64,000 nt of DNA from Prorocentrum cordatum (Eukaryota; Sar; Dinophyceae; Prorocentrales; Prorocentraceae), in contig CAUYUJ010014171.1 in the NCBI GenBank assembly GCA_963575745.1, positions 2,003,505-2,067,504 on the forward strand. The letters run 5' to 3'. Of the stretch, positions 55,880-64,000 are shown piece after piece; the stretch's first letter is position 1, and the number at the start of each line of letters is the position of its first letter. The notes beneath the pieces were generated by a model. That model did no database searches and had not been told where the DNA came from. It worked only from the letters and a program-made list of their open reading frames with translations. Made by a program: the position numbers and the translations under genes.

Positions 55880-56590
55880 GCCCGAGAACTGCGACAGCGC
55901 ACTATTTCCCGAGGAAGTGGGACGATTTGTCGGTGTTCGGGCTCTCTTGGGGCTCGTCGTGGAGCCCACTTGGAGCGTTTTGGAAGCGTCGTGGGCCGTC
56001 TGGAGGCCGTGTGAGGCGTTGTCGGGGCCGTCTGGGGGTTGCCTGGGGCAGCCTTGGACGTCTCTGGAGCAGTCTGGGCACCGTCTGGGGGTCGTCTTGG
56101 GCCGTCCTGGGCCGCTCTTGAGGGTGTCTTGGGTGCCCCGTGGGCCGCCAGGCGAGCCTTGGGAGCCGCCCTGAGGCCATCTTGGGACCCTGTATGGCCA
56201 TCTTGGACGCTACGAAAGGGGCAAGCCCAAGCACTGCGACAACACACTATTTCCCGAGGAAGTGGGACGATTCGTCAGTGTTCGGGCTCTCTTGGGGCTC
56301 GTCGTGGAGCCCACTTGGAGCGTTTTGGAAGCGTCGTGGGCCGTCTGGAGGCCGTGTGAGGCGTTGTCGGGGCCGTCTGGGGGTTGCCTGGGGCCGCCCT
56401 GGGCGTCTCTGGAGCAATCTGGGCACCATCCCTGGGGGTCGTCTTGGGCCGTCCTGGGCCGCTCTTGAAGCCGTCCTGGGGCCATCTTGGGCCTCTTTAT
56501 GGCCGTCTCGGGCGCGATGAACAGGGCAAGCCCGAGAGCTGCGAAAACGCATAATTTCCCGAGGAAGTGGGACGATTTGTCGGTGTTCGG
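55880..56590 (+). repeat. Filler array of ~305-345-bp monomers
   Basis: An island with GAGGAAGTGGGACGATT and GTGTTCGGGCTCTCTTGGGG recurs near 55910, 56253 and 56560 with almost identical filler between. Confidence 0.8.
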
Positions 56591-56818
56591 GCTCTCTTGG
56601 GGCTCGTCGTGGAGCCCACTTGGGGCGTTTGGGAAGCCTCTTGGACCGTCTTCGGCCGTCTGGGGGCCCCCTTGGGGGCCTCCTTGTGCGTCTCGGAACG
56701 CTGTCATTTTGGAAGCGCGCCGAGGCCTGCGGGGGCTCGCAGGGGCCGCCGGAGAGGGCCGGTCCGCTGCCACTGATCCGCAGCTCCGCGGGCGCCGGTC
56801 TGGCCTTTGTCGGAGAGA

Positions 56819-57087
56819 TGACGTTGGGCTCCAGCTTCGCGTTCCACATCTCACTGAGCACTGACAGCGCGTGTTGCCATTGCCCGCCTTTTCTGCATGC
56901 GCTGGCAGTCGCAACGTAGTGGCCTGGGACGAGTTGCACACCTAATCGAAGTCCTTCGCGGAGCAACCGCAGTGCAGCGCTCCAATGTTTTATCCGACCG
57001 CAGTTCTTGATCGACGCTTCGAGGGAAATAGCGCCTTCTCGAGACCCTCGGCGGATGCCCAGCATCCGAGAAGACAAGGCACCGCCG
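56819..57087 (-). pseudogene. PPR fragment behind spliced-leader relics (retroposed cDNA)
   Basis: Reading down from the leader relics at 57144-57088, the minus strand is open: SSRMLGIRRGSREGAISLE, SIKNCGRIKHWSAALRLLRE, LGVQLVPGHYVATASACRKG, GQWQHALSVLSEMWNAKLEP, NVI. The last 35 residues are a PPR of the window's usual type; the preceding 35 are a diverged one. It then meets GTCA|TCTCTCCGAC at 56818, where E19 starts. A processed mRNA copied back into the genome would explain leader plus coding sequence. No intact start codon can be assigned with confidence. Confidence 0.65.
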
Positions 57088-57144
57088 CTTGAGCCATACT
57101 GTAAATACCTTAGGTCGCAATGGCTTGAGCCAAAATGGCTGCGG
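57088..57144 (-). other. Tandem relics of the dinoflagellate spliced leader
   Basis: 57144-57124 read on the minus strand contain GCAGCCATTTTGGCTCAAG, which matches the 3' part of the dinoflagellate leader except C for T in GTAGCC. Directly after comes CCATT, about 21 unrelated nt, then TGGCTCAAG ending at 57088. That is the pattern of a second leader relic starting at CCATT, with an insertion. AG before CCATT could serve as the present trans-splice acceptor (CTTCCCGCAG). A leader RNA gene is unlikely because GGCTCAAG is followed by CC, not GT. Confidence 0.75.
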
Positions 57145-57330
57145 GAAGCTTCTGGGGGCGTCCAAGAGGGGTGGTCGCAAATCATGGCCCCAGGCATTTG
57201 CGCGGAAGGGCGGGTCCAATGGATGCATTGAAAGTGGGGGGCCATGAATTCCAGGGAGATGCCCTGCCCCCGGCCATGACCCCCCCTCCCCATACTGCTG
57301 ATGGATGTTGGGTCGGACGTGCCGTCTTGT
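57145..57330. other. Spacer between retroposed PPR and next PPR unit
   Basis: Contains GGGTCGGACGTGCCGTCTTG (57308-57327), a motif found again near 57679 and 57955 in E20 with the same neighbours. It shows that sequence on both sides of the leader locus belongs to one repeat family. No gene seen. Confidence 0.4.
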
Positions 57331-57420
57331 CTGATTTGTGTCAAATCTCGCCGAGCAGCGCCAAAGCCAGCTGCCACTGCTCGACGTTCCCGCACGCGCT
57401 GATCCCAGCGCTGTAGCTGA
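57331..57420 (-). pseudogene. Truncated PPR unit
   Basis: Minus strand encodes LVSYSAGISACGNVEQW then QLALALLGEI and stops. Ser5 is present, residue 35 is lost. The frame enters from VGRDVVHGSA across the interrupted hairpin at 57434-57480. Unlike the other units its far end is not at GTCA, consistent with disruption by the retroposed copy next to it. Confidence 0.7.
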
Positions 57421-59134
57421 CCAGGGCTGACCCGTGGACTACGTCCCTGCCAACACCTGGCAACTCACAGCGGAGCCCACGACATCTGCGCGAGCTGGCA
57501 TGTGCTAGGGGACGTGCTGCCGAAAGTCTGACATGATGACGTGGGGCCCGAACTCCGCATTCCAAGCAAGACTACTGCGTGCTGCTGCTGCCGCTGCTGC
57601 GTGCACGTGCTGTTTGTAATGCTTACTCACCGCTGCTGCGTGCTGTTGCTGCTCGTAGCTGCAGGGTGCTGCTGATGTTGGGTCGGACGTGCCGTCTTGT
57701 CAAATTTTTGTTGAGTCGGAGGCCCTCTGGGGCGCCTCGGGGCTCCTGAATGGGTGGCCGAGAACCTTGTTGAGAAGTTCCAGGATCGCCTGAGGCCCCC
57801 TGGGGCGCCTCGGGGGCTCCTGATCGGGCGGCCGAAAAGCTTGCAGAAAGGTTCCGGGATCGCCGGGAAAGCTCGCAGGGCGTTCCCGGGGGGAGCCCGA
57901 GAGGGCTCCTTGAGGGCATGGCGTTTCACGAGAAGTTGACAAACATTGCTGTTGGGTCGGACGTGCCGTCTTGCCAGATTTTGGTTAAATTGGAGGCCCT
58001 CGGGGGCCCCTCCAGGGCTCCTGATTGGGCGGCCGATTTGGGGTCCCGAAATGGTGCGGTGACAGACCGTACAATGACCTCGGAACCCCAGGAGACCTCA
58101 CCGCACGGTCCGTCTCCGCACGGTTTTGGGACCTCGGATGCCTCAGTCGCCCGAGACGTCCTCGGAGAACGACCCGAGTCCCAAAACTTTGCGGTGACCC
58201 CGAATCCCCACCGACTCACCGCACGGTGTGGTCACCACCCCGTTTGGTGACCCCCGAGCCGAGAGGCTCGCAGAAAGGTTCCTGGATCGCTGGGGAGGCT
58301 CGCAGGGCGCTCCTGGGTGAGCAAGAGGGCTTCAAAACCGCTAGGTTTTGGGGAGCTCTTTTACGGGATTTCTTTGAAAATCTCTGGGGAACGCTAGGCT
58401 GGGGAGGGCTGTTTTGCTGGAATCCTTTGAAAAGCGAAGTTCTCTGGGGCGTGCCAGGAGTGCCGCCCCCCTCTCTTGGAGGCAGTTTTGAAGCCTCTTG
58501 GGGCCTCTTGGGGGCTGGTTGAAAGCCTCTTAGGTCCTCGGGGCGTTCATTTTGAGATCCCGTCGGGACGCCTGGGGTTCTCTTGGGCCGTGATTGGGCG
58601 CCTCTCGGGCCGTCTTGGGACCGCCGTGGACCTCTCTTCGGGCCCTTTTGGGATCCTCTGGGGCCGTCTTGGGCACTTCTTCGGCCATCCTGGGGCCGTC
58701 TTGAGCTGTCTTGGGGCCTTCTTGGGGGGCTCTGGGGCCGTCTTGGGGCAATCTTGAATACCTTTAGGGCCATCTCGGACGATGTGAAAACTGAGAAAGC
58801 GACAATGCAAACATTGCCAGCTTCCCAAAAGGGTTTGGGAAGAATTCTGCTTCTTGGGGCCCTGGTGGGGGTCCCCATGGAGCACTCTTGGAGTGTCTTG
58901 GGGGCCTCTTGGACCGTCTTGCAGCTACCTTGGGCGTCTGGGAGCGGCCTTGGGAGCGTCTGGTACGATCTTGAGGCGCTCTTGGGGCTCTCTTTGGGCG
59001 TCTTGGAGCGCCTTGGGACGTTTCGAAGCGGACTGGGGCCGCCCTGGGGGCCCGCTGGGGCCCGCCGGAGCACCGGAGGAGCTTTCAAGACAACGTACTT
59101 CTCGCACTCGCGTGTGCCAGCAGGGTAGTAGAGA
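57421..59134 (-). mobile_element. Helitron-like module E20 (family g)
   Basis: 5' end TCTCTACTACCCTGC (59134); 3' end CTGG at 57421. The hairpin CGTGGAC/GTCC...CCACG is split by a 30-nt insertion (about 57447-57476). Adjacent sequence with CTGACATGATGACGTGGGGC is shared with E3. The body has CTG-rich DNA, two copies of GTCGGACGTGCCGTCTTG, a GGTGA/TCACC-rich segment (58060-58250) and filler. Confidence 0.45.
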
Positions 59135-59407
59135 CTAAGTCGGGGATCTTCTGACCCGGGTCAATCCAGACCCGGGTCAGCAGGAAACCAAAAACTGCAA
59201 TGCAGGAAAACAACAAAAACTGCAATGCAGGAAAAAAACTGCAACGCAGGTCTTCGCAAACCCGGGTCAGCCAATAAGCGCGGCCGCCTCGCAGCCACGA
59301 GCGGCTCGCTAACCTGAGTCAGCCAGAGGGGGTCTTCGCAGGATCCTGCAGGATCTGGTGCCGTGGTTAACCCCCGTTTGCATTGACCCCCGTCTCAAGG
59401 CTCCCGA
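59135..59407 (-). mobile_element. Very short module E21 with its own hairpin
   Basis: 3' end CTTAG at 59135, behind a 12-bp perfect hairpin CTGACCCGGGTC/GACCCGGGTCAG (59151-59180). The next junction is at 59408. Only about 270 bp long, it holds three AAAAACTGCAATGCAGG-type repeats (59188-59250) and two further ACCCGGGTCAG or CCTGAGTCAG motifs. The 5' end (TCGGGAGCC) does not match the usual motif, so this may be a remnant. Confidence 0.3.
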
Positions 59408-60729
59408 CTAAGGCTGACCCGTGGTCCACCGGCCACGAAACAAGTCCGAGATGGCACGTTGGACCAGGGCAGAGATGTTGCCGACAGGCTTTCGGGATGG
59501 CGGTGGGCCCAAACTTCGCCTCCGCTGTTGCTGCCTTCAGCTGCAGGGTGCCGCTGCCTGCGGCATGTTGTTGCTGCTGCTTACTTTTGCTGAGCTGCCG
59601 TTGCCTGCTGCGGACTGCTGCTGCTCGCTGTTGCTGTTGAGGCTGCAGAGTGCTGCTTCTTGGTGCCCCTCCTGGATGGCGCAACCTGCAGCTCGCGAAT
59701 GGAGCGAGGAGCGAGGAGCAAGGAGCGAGGAGTCAGGGTCGACGGGGGGGAAGTGGGCGAAGCAAGCAGTGATCAGCGAGGAGCACGGAGTGAGACGGGA
59801 GTAGCGACGCCCGAGGAGAGAGAACGAGAGAGCAAGAGAGAGAGGGAGGGAGAGAGAGCGAGGCGAGGAGGGATAAGGCAGAGACGAAGAGCAGAGGGGA
59901 GGCAGGAGCAAGTAACCAGGAGGGAGAAGCGAGGGGCCAGGAGAGAGGTAGAAGGAGCGAGGAAGCCAGAAACGAGGAGAGGGAGGCGAGGGGCGAGGAG
60001 AGAGCGGGGAGAAGCGAGGAGCGAGGATCATCGAGCGAGAAGCAAGGAGTGAGAAGGGAGGCGCGAGAAGAAGCCAGCACACGCATGCCTGCATGGCATC
60101 GGCGCGCGCGTGGCCGAACATCTCGCGTCCTTCGCTCATGGGGCTCTCTAGGGTGGCCGGCACGGTCACAGAGCTTCCTAGGGATCTTCCGTCGGAAGCC
60201 CTCTCGACGCGGTTTTTGGAATGTCTTGGGGCCCGTCGGGGCCCTGTTGGGATCTGTTTTGGGCATCTTGAGGACCTCCTGGGGCTTGTCGGGGGCCTCT
60301 TAGGGGCCTGCTGGTGGTCTCGGGGGTCATCTTGGGGCGTAGGGCGCGAAATTTTAATTCGAATTTTCCTTGCTTTGGGGCCTCTTTGGGTCCTCTTGGG
60401 CCGTCCTGGGGCCGTCTTGGGGCGCTAGTGGGGGCTTCTACGATTTGGCCTTTCGCGACTGTCTTTTGGACCTTTCTTGGGGCATCTTGAGGGCCTCTTG
60501 AGCCGTCGTCAGGCTAACCAAGGCCGTCTTGGGGCCGGGGGCCGTCTTGGGCACCTCTTCGGCCGTCTTTGGGCTTCGTTGGGCCGTGTACGGGGCGTGG
60601 CCCAAGGCCTGCAGGGCTGTCCAAGCTGCTCCGGGGGGACTTTTTGGCCTCCTGGGCCTCTCGAAAGCAGAACAAGTCAATTGATCCACGGTGCGTTCGG
60701 GTGCGCGCGGTTCTCCATTGTAGAGAAGA
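59408..60729 (-). mobile_element. Helitron-like module E22
   Basis: 5' end TCTTCTCTACAATGG (60729); 3' end TTAG at 59408 with hairpin CGTGGTC/GGCCACG (59420-59437, one G-T pair). The minus frame across it reads VDHGSALVGS, a trace of a PPR start. The body holds CTG-rich DNA, a purine-rich satellite (59695-60070), a copy of the segment at 25010-25320, and filler. Confidence 0.4.
59695..60070. repeat. GCGAGGA purine satellite
   Basis: Degenerate GAGCGAGGA, GAGAGAGAG and GAAGCGAGG units, almost all purine on the plus strand with scattered C. No gene. Confidence 0.85.
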
Positions 60730-60834
60730 TGACGCTGGGCTCCAATTTCGCCTTCCGCATCTCGCTGAGCAGCGCCACAGCCCGCTGCCACTGCTCGTCC
60801 TTCCCGCACGCGCTGATCCCAGTGGTGTAGCTGA
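60730..60834 (-). pseudogene. Isolated PPR unit, exactly 105 nt
   Basis: Minus strand encodes LVSYTTGISACGKDEQW then QRAVALLSEMRKAKLEPSVI. Thr5/Ser35 is a diverged code pair. Enters from MDLSHGFT across hairpin 60846-60864. Boundaries GTCA|TCTTCTCTAC and CTAG|TCAGC. Confidence 0.8.
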
Positions 60835-61021
60835 CTAGTGTGAATCCGTGGCTTAAATCCACGGTGTGCTGAACCTGGGACCGTGGGTGAACAGCTCGTC
60901 GAAGTTCAACAGCTCGGGCGTCCCTGGGGCAGTGTCGGGAGTATGTTGGGCCTTTCTGCGAGCCTGTTTGGAGCGTCGTTAAGGCCTCTTGCGGTTTGGG
61001 GGCGCCCCTGGAGCCGTTCCC

Positions 61022-61057
61022 GGGCTGCCCCCCAGAGCCTCTTCTGGGGGACAGCCC
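61022..61057. repeat. Hairpin GGGCTGCCCCCC, copy 2
   Basis: Arms GGGCTGCCCCCCAGA and TCTGGGGGACAGCCC, with one mismatch. Homologue of 18184-18219; the CAGA/TCTG extension is paired here but not there. Confidence 0.7.
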
Positions 61058-61099
61058 AGAAAACTTCTTGTGCGTGCGTGCTGCGAGGTTGCTGTCAGA

Positions 61100-61309
61100 A
61101 AGCTCCCGTGAAAGGACGGGGGCGGCCCCCGACGGATGCTTCTACAGGGGGGTGCGCTGTAGCATCCGTCGGGGCTCGCTCAAGAAGGCCCGTAGGCGGC
61201 CGAAGCCAGGGCGGAGAGGGGCTCCGTGCGGCCCTCCAGGGAGAACCCGACGGATGCTACAGCAGGGGGGTATACGTCGGGGGTCCTCTCCGTCCTCTCA
61301 CGGGAGCTT
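61100..61309. mobile_element. Nested fold-back element, ~210 bp
   Basis: Outer arms 61100-61119 (starting AAGCTCCCGTGAAAGG) and 61290-61309 pair at 19 of 20 positions. Inside, CCCCGACGGATGCT and AGCATCCGTCGGGG (near 61127-61178) form a perfect 14-bp stem, and CCGACGGATGCTACAGCAGG is present a third time near 61247. The size and symmetry suggest a small non-autonomous element. Confidence 0.65.
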
Positions 61310-61409
61310 GCTCCGGCCTCCTCCGGCCTTCTTGGGCAGCTCCAGCCTTCGGGGGCCTGTCTTGGGCCAGCTTGGGGCCCTCTTGGGTCGCCTTGTTGCG
61401 CTCGTCGGG

Positions 61410-61480
61410 TCCTTCAGTTTTTTTTGTTGGTTGTTGTTTTTAAACTTATTTTTTGGGGTCCTTCTGGGGCCATTGTGGGG
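61410..61480. other. T-rich stretch
   Basis: Contains TTTTTTTTGTTGGTTGTTG, unusual against the G+C-rich background. No gene or defined signal recognised. Confidence 0.5.
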
Positions 61481-61575
61481 CGATCGCAGAAATGCCTGAA
61501 ACTGCGTGGGGCCGTGCCCGTCATGACGAGAGCAGAGGAAACAGTGGGCCACACACAACACACAAGGTTTATGTC

Positions 61576-61757
61576 GGGCCTGTCCCCCTGCAGGGGGATT
61601 TCCGACGGAAAATCGGAAATACCCCAAAAATAATCAAAACATAGTCCAAACATAATCTGGGGACCATTTTTGGAATATTTTCTGACCTTTTTGGGGCATT
61701 TTGGAAGTATTTGTCATTTTTCGTCGAAAAAAATCCCCCGGTAGGGGGGACACGCCC
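61576..61757. mobile_element. MITE-like element, ~38-bp terminal inverted repeats
   Basis: Left end GGGCCTGTCCCCCTGCAGGG then GGATTTCCGACGGAAAAT; right end reversed reads GGGCGTGTCCCCCCTACCGG then GGGATTTTTTTCGACGAAAAAT. The interior is A/T-rich (AATAATCAAAACATAGTCC). Terminal inverted repeats with an A/T-rich core and about 180-bp length fit a miniature transposon or introner. No convincing target duplication is visible. Confidence 0.65.
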
Positions 61758-61850
61758 TGGGTCCGCCCTCGGAGTCCTCGCGGGCCCCTTTGGCCCCATA
61801 CCGGGGGGCCGCTGAGGCCATCTCTTCGGGCCATGACAGGGGGTCTGAGG

Positions 61851-61897
61851 ACCTCCTCCTCCTCCTCCTCCTCCTCCTCCTCCTCCTCCTCCTCCTC
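61851..61897. repeat. (CTC)n tract
   Basis: Pure CTC run of about 47 bp. Confidence 0.95.
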
Positions 61898-62696
61898 AAC
61901 CTCCTTCCCCTCTACAACTTCTGGAGCCGTCTGGGAATCTTGTTCGGGCCCTCCCGGGCAGCTCCTGGAGCATCTCGGGGGAGCAGCCGGAGGCTCTGCG
62001 AGGCTCTCTGCGGCCTGGTCTGGGCCGCCCGGGGCCCGCAGGGGCCGTCCTGGTGGGCTCGTGAGGGGCCTCCTGGGCCATCTCGGTGCGATCTTGGAAG
62101 GACCTGGAGCCGTGTGGGGCCGTTCTGGGCCCGTCATGTGAGAACGTGGGAAGCCTTGGGCAATGTATGGTTTGGGCTTGTCGTTTCGCCTCGTGGGGGC
62201 CGTCATCGGGGTACTGCTGGGCCCTCTTGGGCCGTCGCGGGGGCCTCGTGGGCCGTACTGGGGCCATGTTCGGAGTCTCGGGCTGTCTTGAAGCTCGCTT
62301 TGGTACCTGTTGGACAGCTCTGGGGCCCTCTTGGCGCTATCTTGGGGGCCCCGGGGAGCTGATCAGTGGTTGTGTGGGGAACCTTGTGGATAGTCACGGA
62401 GCCCTCTGGGGCCGTCTTGGGGCAGTCGGCCTAGCCTGCTGGAGAGTCTCGGGGCGATCTGGGATAGCCTTGGAGCCGTCTGGGGCTTGTGTAGGGCTTC
62501 GTTCGGGTTCTCTTGGGACGTCCACCCTTCATCCCGAGCGTCTCGGAGCGGTAATGGGGCTGCCCGAGGCCGTCTTGGAGCCACGTGGGAGCTCTCTAGA
62601 ACCGTCCGAGAGCGGCGGGGCGCTCTGGGCGCTCGGGGGCATCTCGCGACCTTCTCGCCCCTTTCGCACGCGCAACGGCCAGAATTGTAGTACAGA

Positions 62697-62801
62697 TCAC
62701 GTCGGGTTCCAGTTTCGCCTCCCGCATTTCGTTCATCAGCGCCAAAGCCCGCTGCCACTGCTCGCATTTTTCACACGCGCTGATCCCAGCATTGTAGCTG
62801 A
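62697..62801 (-). pseudogene. Isolated PPR unit, ~105 nt
   Basis: Minus strand encodes LVSYNAGISACEKCEQW then QRALALMNEMREAKLEPDVI, Asn5/Asp35 (U). The frame enters from AGGRGSA across hairpin 62813-62831. Boundaries GTGA|TCTGTACTAC and CTAG|TCAGC. The left coordinate may be off by one. Confidence 0.8.
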
Positions 62802-64000
62802 CTAGGGCTGACCCGCGGCCTCCGGCCGCGGAATTTGCCCGCCCTAGCGTGGACGTGGAAGTGGAGCGTCTCTGGGGCCTCGCGGGTAAGGGGAGGTTGG
62901 AGGGGACGGCGTGGATGGAGGAGGTGGCCGCTGGAGAGGGAGGTGGGCGAGGGACGCAGGCAAGCAGGCCTGAATGCAGGAACGCGGTGGTGGAGGCGGT
63001 GTCAGTGGAAGCACACCCATGTAGGCATGACATGGTGTGGACAGAAGCTGTTTCTGACGCCGCAATCTGTGTTCAGCATAGCTTCTGCGGGGAAGGTAGC
63101 CGTGAGAAGCTTATCTGCTCTCCGACGGGGCCGAATGATCATTTCATCTGGCAGTGGGGTGACAATGATGCCAGTGGGCGCGGCCTAAGAGGCCCGCAAG
63201 AGGGCGGCGAGACGGAACTTCCTAAAAAGGGCCCCAGGCTCCTGGCTGGCCCAGTGCGCATGACGCGGCGGATGTCTTGGGCTCGGGCCTCCAGGTGGCG
63301 GTTCGCAAGACCCCAGGGGCCAGCGCGAGCTGTCCCTGGCGTGGGAAGGATGGCTTCGCCGTCCAAGGGGGCTGCCAGAGCCACGAACGCAACTCGGGGA
63401 GACGTAAGACCCGGGTACGGGGGACTCGGAAATCCCCGACGAGGTCGTCAACAAAAATGACGAGGCCGAGCCTGCATTTTGACGAGGCCTCCCCGCTGCA
63501 GACATCCCACGAAACTCCTCCTCGTCAAAATCCGAGGCGCGGTCGTCAAAAAACGATGGCGAACCCGAGTCCTGGCAAACCCGGGCCTTACGCTCCCCCG
63601 AGCAACGAGAGGTACGGTCGGGGGGCCCCGCCGTGGCGAGAGGATTCTTGTCATCACGACCACGTTGTTCGGTGGCCTCTGCCAGACTATGCTGTGCCAT
63701 GGACTGGCAGTTTCCTACTATCATGCTCTTCAAGTGCGACAGGGCTGGACGCGGAGGGATTCGGACCCTCGAAGTCGCAGCGCCCAGCCCACGCGAGATA
63801 CAAGTGCGGCTCGAGCGGCGACGACGACGAGGTGAGTGCGCAGTCTTGCTCGGTGGCGGCGGCTCCCTCTTCCTCAATGGCGACGTCGGCTTCGCTTTCC
63901 AGGCCGGCTGGGTCTTGGCTGCGTGGCGTTAGATCGCAAATCCCGAGCCAATCCTTAGGGGCCAGGTCTTGGGTTCCGTCGCCTTTTTTTGCCAAGAGCA
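62802..64000 (-). mobile_element. Helitron-like module E24 (family a), runs off the window
   Basis: 3' end CTAG at 62802, hairpin CCGCGGCC/GGCCGCGG (62813-62831, loop TCC), then the family a block to about 63200, closest to E9. The remaining 800 bp are not filler. The 5' end is outside the window. Confidence 0.45.
63230..64000. other. Unique right-edge sequence with tRNA-like arm and possible splice donor
   Basis: On the minus strand GAGGG-TCCGAAT-CCCTC (63770-63754) is a perfect T-arm shape followed by CGCGTCC, but no matching acceptor 5' half or anticodon arm lies upstream, so a whole tRNA is not supported; a tRNA-derived SINE fragment is possible. On the plus strand GAGGTGAGTGCG (about 63830-63841) resembles a 5' splice site after an open frame at 63479-63835 of unknown content. 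The minus frame 63687-63995 (starting MAKKGDGTQDLAPKDWLG) is open too. Confidence 0.3.

Larger units (their letters stand above)
50373..56818 (-). mobile_element. Helitron-like module E19 (family d; possibly composite)
   Basis: 3' end CTAG at 50373, hairpin CGTGGAC/GTCCACG (50385-50401, loop TCC). The right limit is a modest 5' motif, TCTCTCCGACAAAGG (56818), beside the PPR unit of the spliced-leader locus. At 6.4 kb it is the longest module and may be several fused ones. It contains copies of segments from E10 (50373-51410, 52079-52365), E2 (53047-53600), E18 (52430-52830) and E3 (55470-55880), plus palindromes at 53777 and 55149-55300. Confidence 0.35.
60835..62696 (-). mobile_element. Helitron-like module E23 (family f)
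   Basis: 5' end TCTGTACTACAATTC (about 62696), 3' end CTAG at 60835, hairpin CCGTGG/CCACGG (60846-60864). The adjacent GTGTGCTGAACCTGGGA parallels E15. The body carries a hairpin (61022-61057), two fold-back elements (61100-61309, 61576-61757), an A/T-rich stretch, a CTC tract and filler. Confidence 0.5.

Noticed and set aside
57124-57144. Functional spliced-leader RNA gene
   Set aside because: The leader is followed by CC instead of a GT donor and by coding-like sequence, and no Sm-type site follows, so a relic in a retrocopy fits better.
63750-63800. Complete tRNA gene on the minus strand
   Set aside because: Only a T-arm and CGCGTCC are seen; no complementary acceptor half, D-arm or anticodon arm can be placed upstream.

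Overview
The window looks like nuclear DNA of a dinoflagellate. A decayed dinoflagellate spliced-leader sequence lies on the minus strand at 57124-57144, with a second leader remnant directly behind it and PPR-coding sequence after that. Pentatricopeptide (PPR) units of the type LVSYNAGISACEKGEQW, familiar from dinoflagellate gene models, recur throughout. The rest is extremely G+C-rich, repeat-dominated DNA with no operons and almost no gene-like unique sequence. Prorocentrum or a member of the Suessiales would fit; species level is a guess.

Layout. 1-8.8 kb holds direct repeats, a 116-bp minisatellite between exact 34-bp repeats, fold-back elements, a collagen-like 9-bp minisatellite, very long CTC/GAG triplet tracts and a decayed multi-PPR gene (7.7-9.0 kb, minus). 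From 8.8 kb to the right end the minus strand reads as a head-to-tail chain of about 24 modules of 0.3-6.4 kb, all in one orientation. Read on the minus strand, nearly every module starts TCTNTNCTAC and ends with a short perfect hairpin, about 8 nt, then CTAG (or CTGG). Those ends match Helitron termini (5' TC, 3' hairpin + CTRR). Between modules lie either nothing or PPR units of exactly 105 or 210 nt (one is 108). The module always sits at the same point of the PPR repeat (GTCA|TCAGC), so exact removal of a module would rejoin PPR repeats in frame. Modules sharing a hairpin share the adjacent sequence; bodies are shuffled between modules.

Module bodies are mostly a degenerate filler of the CTTGGGCCGT type (10-11 nt rhythm, G-runs on the plus strand), organised as monomers of about 350 bp with one A/T-richer island each, plus satellites (a 190-bp hairpin satellite in two arrays), simple repeats and small inverted-repeat elements. 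Large segmental copies link 12.1/53.0, 16.8/55.5, 19.1/45.6, 22.3/40.9/42.8, 27.1/44.2, 32.1/50.4 and 35.3/36.5 kb.

I find no intact conventional gene, no rRNA, no complete tRNA, no CRISPR and no transposase, helicase or reverse-transcriptase reading frame. Most long open frames here are by-products of G+C-rich repeats. The best-supported biology is a strand-polarised, decaying array of PPR units colonised by, or amplified together with, Helitron-like modules, with one PPR copy that came back from trans-spliced mRNA.
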